Positions 35,462-44,091 of a DNA stretch of 64,000 nt are shown here, piece after piece. The notes below the pieces were generated by a model. The model worked only from the letters and a program-made list of their open reading frames with translations. It did no database searches and was not told the origin of the DNA. The position numbers and the translations under genes were made by a program. Source of the stretch: Nonomuraea jiangxiensis (lineage in GTDB: Bacteria > Actinomycetota > Actinomycetes > Streptosporangiales > Streptosporangiaceae); the NCBI RefSeq assembly GCF_900099965.1, contig NZ_FNDJ01000013.1:248001-312000 (forward strand). The letters run 5' to 3'. Every line of letters begins with the position of its first letter. The first letter of the stretch is position 1.

Positions 35462-36079
35462 TCAGACGGGACGTAGGGCGCGTTCCGGACTCATGGAGCC
35501 TAGGAGCCGCTCCAAGGCCACCTCGACGTCCTCACGCCACGAGACGGCGGTCTTGAGTTCCAGCCGGAGCCTCGGGAATCGCAAATGCGGACGAACAGTC
35601 TTAAAACCAACAGAAAGCAAGTATTCCGCCGGAACTACGCAACTAGGTTCTTCCCACTTGAGGTCCCCAAAAGCCTCGATAGCCTTCACGCCACGCCGCG
35701 TCAGGTCTTTGGCCACGCCCTGAATCAGCATCCGCCCCAGCCCGCCACCCGAGAACTCCGGAATGATGTGCGCGGTCATCAGCAGCACCGCGTCGGCACT
35801 GACCGGCGAGGTGGGGAAAGCCACCGACCGTGGACTGTAAAGGGGCGGGCTGTAAAGGACGAACCCGGCGGGCACCCCATCAACGTAGGCAATTTTTCCG
35901 CAACTACCCCATTCGAGCAGTGTGCCGGAGATCCACGCTTCCTTCTCCAGCCCCGGGTCGCCCGACTGCACAGCGCGTTCGGCGCTGACGGGATCGAGCT
36001 CCCAGAACACGCACCGCCGACAGCGGTGCGGCAGATCTTCAAGATTGTCCAGGGTTATGTTGACCAGCCGGCGCGACAA
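35462..36079 (-). CDS. GNAT-family N-acetyltransferase
   Basis: Acetyl-CoA-dependent N-acetyltransferase of 205 residues; substrate unknown. Motif A, which holds the CoA pyrophosphate, is IPEFSGGGLGRMLIQG (~residues 107-122), preceded by the beta-4 strand VLLMTAHI. The N-terminus DNLEDLPHRCRRCVFWELDP has a Cys pair seen in this actinobacterial subgroup. The start looks like TTG 36079. Codon use is visibly less GC-biased than in neighbours (for example AAA, ATT, TTT, AAG-ACT runs), which may mean recent acquisition or low expression. Located between trxA and an aminotransferase, convergent with trxA. Confidence 0.88.
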   Translation of the reverse strand: MSRRLVNITLDNLEDLPHRCRRCVFWELDPVSAERAVQSGDPGLEKEAWISGTLLEWGSCGKIAYVDGVPAGFVLYSPPLYSPRSVAFPTSPVSADAVLLMTAHIIPEFSGGGLGRMLIQGVAKDLTRRGVKAIEAFGDLKWEEPSCVVPAEYLLSVGFKTVRPHLRFPRLRLELKTAVSWREDVEVALERLLGSMSPERALRPV

Positions 36080-36255
36080 CTACCGCCCCTATCGTTGACC
36101 CGGAAAAGCGCGCGAAAACCGCGTCCACAGGTGGCATCGTAGCCCAGTGAGGATGCCGCCAGCGGACACCACGACGGTGGAGGTCGGTCACTAACGACAT
36201 GTCCGGCTGGCGTAATCTGGTATTTCCGCCCGATATGACACCTAGGAGGTGGGCC

Positions 36256-37581
36256 GTGACGGAAGAGCGGGATCACGGTCAGACACCCGCGACCCAAGGG
36301 TCGCGCATTGACGCATACGTCGATCGGTACGCCGCGCGAGCTACCGGGATGGTCGCCTCCGAGATCCGAGCTCTTTTCGCCGTCGCGTCGAGGCCCGAGG
36401 TGGTCTCGCTGGCCGGCGGCATGCCGTACGTCACGGCGCTCCCCCTCGACATGGTCGGCGAGCTGGTCTCCGACCTGGTCACCAGGCGCGGCCCGGTCGC
36501 GCTGCAGTACGGTTCCGGCCAGGGCGATCCGCACCTGCGCGAGCAGATCTGCGAGGTCATGCGGCTGGAGGGGATTCACGCCGGGGCGAACGACGTGGTC
36601 GTCACCGTCGGCTCGCAACAGGCCCTCGACCTGGTCACCCGGATCTTCATCGACCCGGGCGACGTGGTCCTCGCCGAGGGCCCCTCGTACGTCGGAGCGC
36701 TGGGTACGTTCTCCGCCTACCAGGCCAAAGTGGTCCACATCGCTATGGATGATCAGGGCATCGTGCCTGAATCCTTGGCCCAGACCATCTACGCCCTGGA
36801 GACCGCCGGAGCGCCCATCAAGTTCCTCTACACGATCCCGAACTTCCAGAACCCGGCCGGCGTCACCCTGAACATCGCCCGCCGCCAGCAGGTGCTCGAC
36901 ATCTGCCAGCGGGCGGGGGTGCTCGTCATCGAGGACAACCCGTACGGACTGCTCGGTTTCGACGGCGAGCCCATGCGGGCCCTGCGTGCCGACAACCCCG
37001 ACGGGGTGGTCTATCTGGGATCGTTCTCCAAGACGCTCGCTCCCGGTTTCCGGGTCGGCTGGGCGCTGGCCCCGCACGCCATCCGCGAGAAGCTCGTCCT
37101 GGCCATGGAGTCGGCCGTGCTGTCGCACTCCTCGTTCACGCAGCTCGCCGTGGGCCAATACCTGGCTTCGCAGCCGTGGCAGGAGCAGATCAAGACGTTC
37201 AGGGAGCTCTACCGCGAGCGCCGCGACGCGCTCCTGGGCGCCCTCGACTCCCTGATGCCGCCCGAGGTCAGCTGGACCCGCCCCGGCGGCGGGTTCTTCG
37301 TATGGGCGACCCTGCCCGAGGGGCTCGACTCCAAGGCCATCCTGCCCAGGGCGGTGGCCGAGCGGGTGGCGTTCGTGCCGGGGACCGGGTTCTACGCGGA
37401 CGGCAGCGGGGCGCGGCACATGCGCCTGTCGTACTGCTATCCCCAGCCGGATCGCATCCGCGAGGGGGTGCGGCGGCTCGCCGGGGTGATCGAGCAGGAG
37501 ATGCAGCTGCGGGACACGTTCGGGACCGGCTCGGTACGCGACCACCAAGGGGTGGACACGCCGGGCCCCGACCTGAAATAG
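36256..37581 (+). CDS. PLP-dependent aminotransferase (class I/II, LysN/MocR-like)
   Basis: Fold-type I aminotransferase of 441 residues, related to 2-aminoadipate/aromatic aminotransferases and to the C-terminal half of MocR regulators but without their DNA-binding domain. Family segments are VVSLAGGMPYVTALP, LQYGSGQGDPHLREQI, TVGSQQALDLV, FLYTIPNFQNPAGVTL and IEDNPYGLL; the PLP lysine is in GSFSKTLAPGFRVGW (~residue 260). Start GTG 36256 with AGGAGGT upstream; an open frame to 36199 is not needed. Substrate cannot be assigned. Monocistronic, ended by a terminator. Confidence 0.93.
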   Translation: MTEERDHGQTPATQGSRIDAYVDRYAARATGMVASEIRALFAVASRPEVVSLAGGMPYVTALPLDMVGELVSDLVTRRGPVALQYGSGQGDPHLREQICEVMRLEGIHAGANDVVVTVGSQQALDLVTRIFIDPGDVVLAEGPSYVGALGTFSAYQAKVVHIAMDDQGIVPESLAQTIYALETAGAPIKFLYTIPNFQNPAGVTLNIARRQQVLDICQRAGVLVIEDNPYGLLGFDGEPMRALRADNPDGVVYLGSFSKTLAPGFRVGWALAPHAIREKLVLAMESAVLSHSSFTQLAVGQYLASQPWQEQIKTFRELYRERRDALLGALDSLMPPEVSWTRPGGGFFVWATLPEGLDSKAILPRAVAERVAFVPGTGFYADGSGARHMRLSYCYPQPDRIREGVRRLAGVIEQEMQLRDTFGTGSVRDHQGVDTPGPDLK

Positions 37582-37594
37582 CGCCTTCATCGCA

Positions 37595-37635
37595 GCGGGG
37601 CCGGTGTTCCCCTGGGACGCCGGCCCCGCTCGTTT
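37595..37635 (+). terminator. intrinsic terminator after the aminotransferase
   Basis: GCGGGGCCGG (37595-37604) pairs with CCGGCCCCGC (37620-37629) over a 15-base loop, followed by TCGTTTG. Confidence 0.85.
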
Positions 37636-37725
37636 GCGGGTTGGGACACCGGGACGGCCCCCGCACACACCCTCGGCCCCCGCGCCGGTACGGTTGGACA
37701 GCGTGCGATCAGCAGAGGAGATGTG

Positions 37726-38685
37726 ATGAGCGATCTGGGCCACGTGCTCGTGCTGGCCGGAGGCCTCTCCTACGAGCGTGAGGTGTCCCTGCGCTCGGGT
37801 CGCCGAGTGAGCGAGGTGCTGCGCGCGGCGGGCATCGACGTGGAGGCCCGTGACACCGACGCCTCCCTCGTGCCCTCGATCCTCGTGGACCCGCCCAACG
37901 CCGTCTTCGTGACGCTGCACGGCGGCGCCGGTGAGGACGGGGCGATCCGGTCCGTGCTGGAGCTCCTCAACGTCCCGTACGTGGGGGCCGATCCGGACGC
38001 CTGCCGGGTGGCCTTTGACAAGCCCACCGCCAAGGCGGTCGTGCGCTCGGTCGGCCTTCGTACGCCGGAGTCCGTCACGCTGCCGAAGGAGACGTTCCAC
38101 GACCTGGGCGCCACCGTGGTGCTGGGACGCATCGTGGAGCACCTGGGTCTGCCCCTGTTCGTCAAGCCCGCCAGGGGCGGCTCGGCGCTGGGGGCCTCGA
38201 TCGTACGCACGGCCGAGGAGCTGCCCGCCGCCATGGTCGGTTGCTTCGCGTACGGCGACACGGCGCTCATCGAGCGGTACGTGGAGGGCGTGGAGGTGGC
38301 GGTCTCGGTCGTCGACCTGGGCCAGGGGCCGGTGGCCCTGCCGGCCGTGGAGATCGTTCCGGACGAGGGGGTCTACGACTACGCGGCCCGCTACACGGCC
38401 GGCCACACGGAGTTCTTCGCCCCGGCCCGCCTGTCCCCGAAGGCCGCCGCGGCCTGCGCGGAGACCGCCGTCACGGCCCACACGGCGCTCGGGCTGCGCG
38501 ACATCTCCCGTACCGACCTCATCGTCGACGCCTCGGGCACCCCCTTTTTCCTGGAGGTCAACGTGGCACCGGGAATGACGGAGACCTCACTCCTGCCCAT
38601 GTCGGCCGAAGCCGCCGGCCAGGACCTGGGCGAGCTCTGCGCCACGCTCCTCCAAATAGCCGCCACCCGCTCCCGGTCCTCGTAG
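37726..38685 (+). CDS. ddl: D-alanine--D-alanine ligase
   Basis: ATP-grasp enzyme making the D-Ala-D-Ala dipeptide of peptidoglycan, 319 residues. Evidence: VLVLAGGLSYEREVSLRSG (the GGxSxEhxVSLxS motif), FVTLHGGAGEDGAIRSVLE, PYVGADPDACRVAFDKPTAK, LFVKPARGGSALGASIV (ATP-binding Lys), and the metal ligands in TPFFLEVNVAPGMTETSLLP. Start ATG 37726 (or GTG 37723) after AGAGGAG. It may be a second Ddl in addition to one elsewhere; the cavity residues looked ordinary, with no D-lactate type change that I could identify. Confidence 0.92.
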   Translation: MSDLGHVLVLAGGLSYEREVSLRSGRRVSEVLRAAGIDVEARDTDASLVPSILVDPPNAVFVTLHGGAGEDGAIRSVLELLNVPYVGADPDACRVAFDKPTAKAVVRSVGLRTPESVTLPKETFHDLGATVVLGRIVEHLGLPLFVKPARGGSALGASIVRTAEELPAAMVGCFAYGDTALIERYVEGVEVAVSVVDLGQGPVALPAVEIVPDEGVYDYAARYTAGHTEFFAPARLSPKAAAACAETAVTAHTALGLRDISRTDLIVDASGTPFFLEVNVAPGMTETSLLPMSAEAAGQDLGELCATLLQIAATRSRSS

Positions 38686-38764
38686 GCTCGCTTCTTGGTG
38701 GGCGTACCGAGGCTTCCCCACCCGCCGCACGGTGCCTTTTCCGGCGTCCGCTGAGGTTCGGGTC

Positions 38765-39925
38765 CTACCGGCGGCCGACGGGGCCAAGGATGAAGGTCGT
38801 CCCCTCGTTCTCCGGCACCTTCAGCGCCAGCTCCGTCTCAGCGAGGGCCTCGGCGATCTCCTCGCGGTCGCCCAGCCACCCGAGGTAGAGCTCGCCGACC
38901 AGGTCGCCCCGGACGTCGAAGGCGGAGTCATGACTCTGGGTGTTCCAGAAGACGGCCTTGGGTGATTCCACGTCCTCGGTCAGCTCGTACACGCGCTGCC
39001 AGCAGCCCGACGGGGTGGGCCAGAGGGCAGGCTCGGCAACGTATCCCTTCGCGGTCAGCCGTTCGAAAGCCCGCAGGATCCGGCACAGATCGGAGGGCTC
39101 CGCAGCGGCCAGGCAGGTCGCGGTGCCTTCGTTCGGCTCGTGGAGACCACGCTCCACCGCCAGGAGCCGCTCCATCGCGGCATCGAAATCCTCGTCCTCC
39201 ACCTCCTCTTCGGGAAGCCTGATCACGAGTCCCTCCCAGGCGAAGGCCGACTGAATATCCGCCGTGAGCGAACCCCTCCAGCGCACGTCAACGTCCCGGA
39301 GCAGTGCCCCATCTACCGAGAACGCGTCCGAGAAGTCCTCAGGCAGAGCCAGCAGTCCGGACTGACCGGTCGCGGACGCGAACTCCTTGCTGGTGACGTG
39401 CCGCCACCCCTTCTCGTCCAGCCGGTCGAGGGCCCGGTCGAAGGCCTCGCTGTGCGACTCGGCAGGCGCATACGCCCGCTCGCGCCTGGCCAGTTGCCGC
39501 CGGTGATGCGCGATCACCATCGCCCACCAGCAGTGCGGATGCCCGAACGCTTCGGGATCGAGCTCCTCAAGCTCCTCGGCGATCTCCGCGAGCCGGGCCA
39601 TGTCATCCGCCGGACGCTCCGCCCAGGGCAAGCTCGTGTACGCGCCCAACCGCCGAACGAACTCGACGAAGGCCCCGAGCGTGGTGTTCACGACCTCGTA
39701 CTCGGGCTTCTCGTCGCCGTCCCCAAGGGACAGGAGCACGACGAGCCCCCTGCTCACATCGAGAAAGTACAACATGTCACCGTCGGGCCCGGTTCCGCCG
39801 AGGATCAAGGCTTGATCGTCCTCGTTCAACGGTCGGACGGCGAACAATCCGGGTGACCCGGCGGGGATGTCCGTACTGAAGTGCTCGCCCGCGACCCTGG
39901 GCAGCCCGGTCTCGGTGAGAAGCAC
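38765..39925 (-). CDS. SUKH-4-like two-domain protein, with amber codon at its probable original start
   Basis: 386 residues from GTG 39925. The N-terminal ~130 residues resemble SUKH-type (Smi1/Knr4) immunity proteins: LTETGLPRVAGEHFSTD, DMLYFLDVSRGLVVLLSLGD and FVEFVRRLGAYTSLPWAE. The C-terminal part (~270-386: DLCRILRAFERLTAKGYVA, AVFWNTQSHDSAF, ELYLGWLGDREEIAEALAET) looks like a DUF6891-type domain, a weak call. The same frame continues upstream to ATG 40003, which has AAGGGAA before it and reads MAVA-amber-EDIVTLDAEKG. So either codon 5 is a nonsense mutation or translation starts internally. No toxin gene is adjacent. Confidence 0.7.
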   Translation of the reverse strand: MLLTETGLPRVAGEHFSTDIPAGSPGLFAVRPLNEDDQALILGGTGPDGDMLYFLDVSRGLVVLLSLGDGDEKPEYEVVNTTLGAFVEFVRRLGAYTSLPWAERPADDMARLAEIAEELEELDPEAFGHPHCWWAMVIAHHRRQLARRERAYAPAESHSEAFDRALDRLDEKGWRHVTSKEFASATGQSGLLALPEDFSDAFSVDGALLRDVDVRWRGSLTADIQSAFAWEGLVIRLPEEEVEDEDFDAAMERLLAVERGLHEPNEGTATCLAAAEPSDLCRILRAFERLTAKGYVAEPALWPTPSGCWQRVYELTEDVESPKAVFWNTQSHDSAFDVRGDLVGELYLGWLGDREEIAEALAETELALKVPENEGTTFILGPVGRR

Positions 39926-40200
39926 GAAGTCGTCCTTGGACAGCCCGAGTTCCCTTCCCTTCTCGGCATCCAGGGTGACAATGTCCTCCTAGGCCACGGC
40001 CATTGCGTTCCCTTCATGGGGTTGAGCTCTTCGACTGAAAGAACCGTAGTGACCGATCTCGCTTGTGTCTTTGGATCTTCAACATTGGCGATCATGCGCC
40101 CTCCCACCGGTTGCGGCCCCCGGCGCCTGCTTCCTCGCCACGAACACCACCGCGTCCACCAGACCGTCCACAGCCGGGATGAGCATGCCGCACCACCTGA

Positions 40201-40479
40201 TCACCCAAGGTCCCCGGACTCAAGCCACACCGACCCCACCCCATCCCCACCAATGCCACCACGAGCCCGCCCGCGCACCACGAGCCCCCGCAACGCGAGC
40301 CCGCGCACCACGAGCCCGCGCACCACGAATCCGCGCACCACGAGCCCGCGCACCACGAATCCGCGCAACGCGAATCCGCGGAATGCCGGAGCGGACAACT
40401 CCGACCCGCACAAGCCGGACTCGGACAATGCCGAGCCACACAACATCGCCCAAGGCAACCGGTGGCCGCCCAACGCCAA
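40201..40479 (-). CDS. possible pentapeptide-repeat-like small protein
   Basis: Putative 92-residue product with a hydrophobic residue every fifth position for at least 13 repeats: HRLPW-AMLCG-SALSE then SGLCG-SELSA-PAFRG and FALRG, FVVRG, LVVRG units. The period matches pentapeptide-repeat proteins (centre Leu/Phe), but the usual Ala and Asp/Asn around the centre are mostly absent. The periodic centre is kept (TTG, TTC, GTG) beyond the exact 15-bp DNA repeats, and third codon positions are mainly G/C, which favours real or recently real coding. The only start is TTG 40479, with no clear ribosome binding site. It could equally be a repeat artefact. Confidence 0.3.
   Translation of the reverse strand: MALGGHRLPWAMLCGSALSESGLCGSELSAPAFRGFALRGFVVRGLVVRGFVVRGLVVRGLALRGLVVRGRARGGIGGDGVGSVWLESGDLG
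40262..40389. repeat. 15-bp tandem repeat tract
   Basis: About eight copies of a unit near CGAGCCCGCGCACCA with alternating variants (ACGAATCCGCGCACC, ACGCGAGCCCGCGC). The 15-base period keeps the reading frame on both strands. Confidence 0.85.
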
Positions 40480-40826
40480 CCGCGCGGGGTCAACTCAGAT
40501 GCCTCAGTCAGGACGGCACCGATCCGGCCGGCATCCGCCAAGACGACGCATGCAGGCGACGCGCAGACGACACAGATGCCCACGGCGCCAACGCAGACGC
40601 CTCCGTTGCACTCAACGTCGACCTACGGCGCCAGCCCAGCCACCACCTACGCCAGAGCAGCCAACCTCAATCACCCGGACGACACTCGGCCCGAACAACA
40701 TCGGCCCATGCAGCGCCAGCCCGCGACGACACAAGCCGCAGACAACGCATCGCATCACGGTCCGAGATGCCCCTGCCAGTGGAGGGCACCGCAAATCCCT
40801 CAGCGCGGTGAAAGTAGCCTTACGTT

Positions 40827-41873
40827 GTGCTGATCGATCCCATGTACTCGAAGAGTTTCGCCAGCGACAACCACGCCGGCGTGCACCCGACCATTCTCGA
40901 AGCCATCGCCGCCGCGAATCACGAAGACGCGCCCGCCTACGGCGACGACCGTTGGACTTCAGCGTTCCAGGACACGGCCAAGGAGGTGTTCGGGCCGGGT
41001 GCGGAGGGTTTCCCGGTTCTCAACGGGGCCGGCGCCAACATGGTCGGCCTGGCCCCCATGCTCGGCCGTTTCGATGCCATCATCTGTGCCGACAGCGCCC
41101 ACATCGCCACCCATGAAGCAGGGGCCGCGGAGCGCCTGCTCGGCGTGAAGCTCATGACGGTTCCCACCAAGGACGGCAAGCTCAGGCCGGACGACATCAA
41201 GGCCCGCCTGGGCGGAATCGGCAACCCGCACGAATCCCAGCCCACGGTCGTCTCCGTCTCCCAGGTGACGGAGCTCGGCACGTGCTACTCCCCCGCCGAG
41301 ATCGCCGCCCTCGCCGAGACCGCGCACGCGGCGGGTCTGCGCCTGCACATGGACGGCGCGCGGCTCGCCAACGCCGCCGCTCACTTGGGCAGCGACCTGA
41401 AGGCCATCACCACTGATGCCGGAGTGGACGTCTTCAGCTTCGGCGGCACCAAGAACGGCGCCCTGGCGGCCGAGGCCGTCGTGGTTCTCGACCCCTCGCT
41501 CACCCACGCCATTCCCTTCCTTCGGCGACAGTCCCTTCAGCTGGCATCGAAGATGCGCTTCATCTCCGCCCAGCTCTCGGCTCTTCTGACGGACGACCTC
41601 TGGCGGCGGAACGCGGACCACGCCAACCAGATGGCCGCCCGCCTGGCCGAGGGTTTGAAGGACGTTCCTGGGGTGTCCCTGGCCTATCCGGTCCAGTCGA
41701 ACGCCCTCTTCGCCGTCCTTCCTCCGGCCGTCGCCGAGACGCTCCGGCAGCGCTACCTCTTCCACTACTGGGATGAGACGGCAGGCGTCGTCCGCTGGAT
41801 GACCGCCTTCGACACCACTCCGGAACACGTGGACGACTTCCTCGACGACCTCCGCAAGGCCGCCGCCGCTTAG
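40827..41873 (+). CDS. low-specificity L-threonine aldolase family protein (beta-eliminating lyase)
   Basis: PLP enzyme of fold type I, 348 residues, splitting L-threonine or L-allo-threonine to glycine and acetaldehyde. FASDNHAGVHPTILEAI is the N-terminal signature, then VLNGAGANMVGLAPML, CADSAHIATHEAGA, RLHMDGARLANAAAHLG (the PLP-binding Asp and Arg) and the lysine in FSFGGTKNGALAAEAV. Start GTG 40827; TAGCCT at 40815-40820 ends 6 bases before, so the transcript may be leaderless, with ATG 40842 as an alternative. It is the last gene before the parS cluster. Confidence 0.93.
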   Translation: MLIDPMYSKSFASDNHAGVHPTILEAIAAANHEDAPAYGDDRWTSAFQDTAKEVFGPGAEGFPVLNGAGANMVGLAPMLGRFDAIICADSAHIATHEAGAAERLLGVKLMTVPTKDGKLRPDDIKARLGGIGNPHESQPTVVSVSQVTELGTCYSPAEIAALAETAHAAGLRLHMDGARLANAAAHLGSDLKAITTDAGVDVFSFGGTKNGALAAEAVVVLDPSLTHAIPFLRRQSLQLASKMRFISAQLSALLTDDLWRRNADHANQMAARLAEGLKDVPGVSLAYPVQSNALFAVLPPAVAETLRQRYLFHYWDETAGVVRWMTAFDTTPEHVDDFLDDLRKAAAA

Positions 41874-41927
41874 GCCCACCCTTCTCGCCCCGGCCACCTA
41901 ATCCGCTGCCCCAGTAAGCAGCTCCCC

Positions 41928-41943
41928 TGTTTCACGTGAAACA
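41928..41943. other. parS site 1
   Basis: TGTTTCACGTGAAACA, a perfect 16-bp palindrome identical to the general parS consensus bound by ParB to nucleate the origin segregation complex. About 10 kb from oriC. Confidence 0.97.
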
Positions 41944-42037
41944 CGACGGCGCTCACACCAGCCACCAGAGCGTCCCCGCACCGCCGATCCAGCCGCCACC
42001 CATCCCCGGCCAACGCGAGGTTCGACGGCCGCCCCGT

Positions 42038-42053
42038 TGTTTCACGTGAAACA
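42038..42053. other. parS site 2
   Basis: Perfect TGTTTCACGTGAAACA, 110 bases from site 1. Confidence 0.97.
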
Positions 42054-42082
42054 GGGCGCTACGCCGATCCACCTCGACCGCC

Positions 42083-42098
42083 TGTTTCACGTGAAACA
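42083..42098. other. parS site 3
   Basis: Perfect TGTTTCACGTGAAACA, 45 bases from site 2, so roughly four helical turns apart. Confidence 0.97.
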
Positions 42099-42937
42099 AC
42101 TCGCGGCGGCACACTCATCTCCCTGCTTCTCCCGCTCCCCTTAACACGCCTCCGCCATCCTTTAAGTGACTGGCGTGCATGCTGTACTGGGCAAGCCTGG
42201 CCCGGAGGGACGTCGTGGCGCTGAACGGCGAGATGGCAGGCAAGCCGTTACCGCTCCCCCCATCGCGCTGCGGTCCGAAGCGATAATGGGTGCCACCAGA
42301 TCATCGCTTGTTCCTAGACGTGCCCCATCGGGATCGGTCGGCCACTGAGGCGATTTGCCAGGCCCCCGCCGATGAATGCCTGCGAGCGCTCCGGCGGCGG
42401 CGGGGAGCCAGCCCTGCAAGTGGAACGGCTGGAGCGCGCCCTGTGCCCAACTCCGGCCTAAGCCGGCCAGCAGCCCAACTCAGCAAGCGCCGTTAGGGCT
42501 GGCTGAAGTTGTAGATACTCGCCGGCTGACCAGCGCTCATCCGGTATGGCGTCGATGGCGACCGCAGGTGATGAGGAGGTCCTCGTAGAGCGGCAACGCG
42601 CTCGTCATTGCTGGCTGGCGTGTGGCTGGACGCTGGCCCAAGTCCCGGCTGAGGATCGGTGACGGTTTGCCCTTGAGACCAATGACGGATGTGTCCGGGC
42701 GTACGTGCCTACACGATCGGGGATGGCGCTGAGGGCGAGCGGATCGCGGTGACCAGCAGCAGGTGCGGACACGAGCGAGGCGCAACACCAGTGTTGGTCA
42801 CGGCTCCTGTTGCCGGTCCGATTGCCGCTCCCGCCATGGCTGCTCCCGCCATCGCCACACCCCCGGTTGATGCGTCCTCTGGCGGCTGCCCCTCTCACTG
42901 CCCGCCGCCCTTGGTGCGCTGCCCGCTACTCCTGTTG

Positions 42938-43035
42938 CCGCGTCACCCCTGCCGCGTCACCCCTGCCGCGTCACCCCTGCCGCGTCACCCCTGCCGCGTC
43001 ACCCCTGCCGCGTCACCCCTGCCGCGTCACCCCTG
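42938..43035 (+). repeat. 7 perfect tandem copies of a 14-bp unit
   Basis: The unit CCGCGTCACCCCTG is repeated seven times (98 bases), ending 36 bases before parS site 4. Fourteen is not a multiple of three, so no single frame reads it as a short peptide repeat, and it lies outside parB. Confidence 0.97.
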
Positions 43036-43071
43036 CTGTGTTGAGGGCCCGGCGGACGGCGGGCTGGGGGT

Positions 43072-43087
43072 TGTTTCACGTGAAACA
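43072..43087. other. parS site 4
   Basis: Perfect TGTTTCACGTGAAACA, 44 bases beyond the parB stop codon. Confidence 0.97.
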
Positions 43088-43131
43088 AGGAGCGAAAACT
43101 GGTGGGACAGGGAACCAGAAACTTGGGTCGG

Positions 43132-44091
43132 TCAGTCTTCGGCTTCTCGCATGACGCGGACGGCTTCGGGGGCCATGGCGCCGATGATGCGCTCCAGGTC
43201 GTCGATCGTGGCGAACTCCACCACGATCCGGCCCTTGCGGCGGCCCAGGTCGACTTTGACCTTGGTTTCGAAGTGGTCCGAGAGACGGTCGGCCAGGTGG
43301 GTCAGGCCGGGGGCGGTGGGCCTGGGCGGCTGGCGTTCGCGAGTGGCCTTCTGGGCCGCCTTCGCGCTGCCCATGGCGACGATCTCCTCTACCGCGCGTA
43401 CCGAGAGGAGCTCCGCCACGATCCGCTTGGCCAGTTCGATCTGTTCTTCGGCAGAGTTGAGGCCGAGGAGAGCTCGGGCGTGACCGGCGCTGATGACGCT
43501 GGCGGCGACCTTACGCTGAACTTCGGGCGGGAGGTGCAGGAGGCGGAGGGTGTTGGTGATGTGCGAGCGAGAGCGGCCGACCTTCTCCGCCAACTGTTCG
43601 TGGGTCGCCTGGAAGTCGTCAAGGAGTTGCTGGTATGCGGCGGCCTCTTCAATGGCGTTCAGCTGCTCACGCTGAAGGTTCTCAATGAGCGCATCTCTGA
43701 GGAGATCGGTGTCCTGGGTGTTGCGGACAATCGTGGGCACCGGGTCCAGGCCAACCTGCTTGCATGCTCGCCAGCGCCGCTCCCCCATGACCAACTCATA
43801 CCGGCCTCCGCCTACCGGCCGCACAACGATCGGTTGCAGCAGGCCGACCTCGCGAATGGACGCCGCCAACTCCTCCAACCGCTCCCCATCGAACACGTCA
43901 CGCGGCTGGCGCGGGTTCGGAACGATCGCCTCCAGGGCGACCTCCTTGAAGTACGCTCCCGCGATCGGCCGCGGGCCCGCATCCCCTGTTGAACCGTTCG
44001 CGGGGGCCACCGCTCCCGTACCGTCAACAATGGGACCGGTCGGGATGAGCGCCCCGAGTCCCTTGCCCAATCCCCGCCGCTGCTGACTCAC
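43132..44091 (-). CDS. parB: chromosome partitioning protein ParB
   Basis: CTP-dependent DNA clamp that loads at parS and bridges the origin region, 319 residues. N-terminus GLGKGLGALIP is the ParA-stimulating peptide. The CTPase/ParB-N domain is residues ~45-140 with the boxes VPNPRQPRD and GERRWRACK, and ENLQREQLNAIEEAAAYQ. The HTH that reads parS is ~150-200 (EQLAEKVGRSRSHITNTLRL), and the C-terminal dimer domain ends VRVMREAED. GTG 44091 starts MSQQRRGLGKG. It does not directly follow parA: 1.13 kb separates them. Confidence 0.97.
   Translation of the reverse strand: MSQQRRGLGKGLGALIPTGPIVDGTGAVAPANGSTGDAGPRPIAGAYFKEVALEAIVPNPRQPRDVFDGERLEELAASIREVGLLQPIVVRPVGGGRYELVMGERRWRACKQVGLDPVPTIVRNTQDTDLLRDALIENLQREQLNAIEEAAAYQQLLDDFQATHEQLAEKVGRSRSHITNTLRLLHLPPEVQRKVAASVISAGHARALLGLNSAEEQIELAKRIVAELLSVRAVEEIVAMGSAKAAQKATRERQPPRPTAPGLTHLADRLSDHFETKVKVDLGRRKGRIVVEFATIDDLERIIGAMAPEAVRVMREAED

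Larger units (their letters stand above)
39926..40826. other. 901-base accessory stretch of uncertain coding content
   Basis: Contains the interrupted 5' end of the SUKH-like gene (39926-40003), the 15-bp repeat tract (40262-40389) and diverged repeat-like sequence to about 40480. Overlapping open frames exist on both strands because of the repeats; only the leftward one at 40201-40479 has protein-like periodicity. The final 350 bases before the aldolase gene show no recognisable gene. Confidence 0.5.
41874..43131. other. 1.26-kb non-coding region with four parS sites
   Basis: Lies between the aldolase gene and the end of parB. It holds four perfect parS sites and a 14-bp minisatellite. Between about 42150 and 42900 the sequence is less ordered, with many short open frames on both strands, none recognised; it may be decayed coding DNA. 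Confidence 0.7.

Noticed and set aside
42150-42900. Possible IS or transposase remnant
   Set aside because: The sequence is disordered and has many short frames, but I saw no transposase motif, terminal inverted repeats or target duplication.
42689-43483. Frame with repeating RHPCRVTPAASPLP units
   Set aside because: It is produced by the 14-bp minisatellite read in three frames in turn and overlaps parB antisense.
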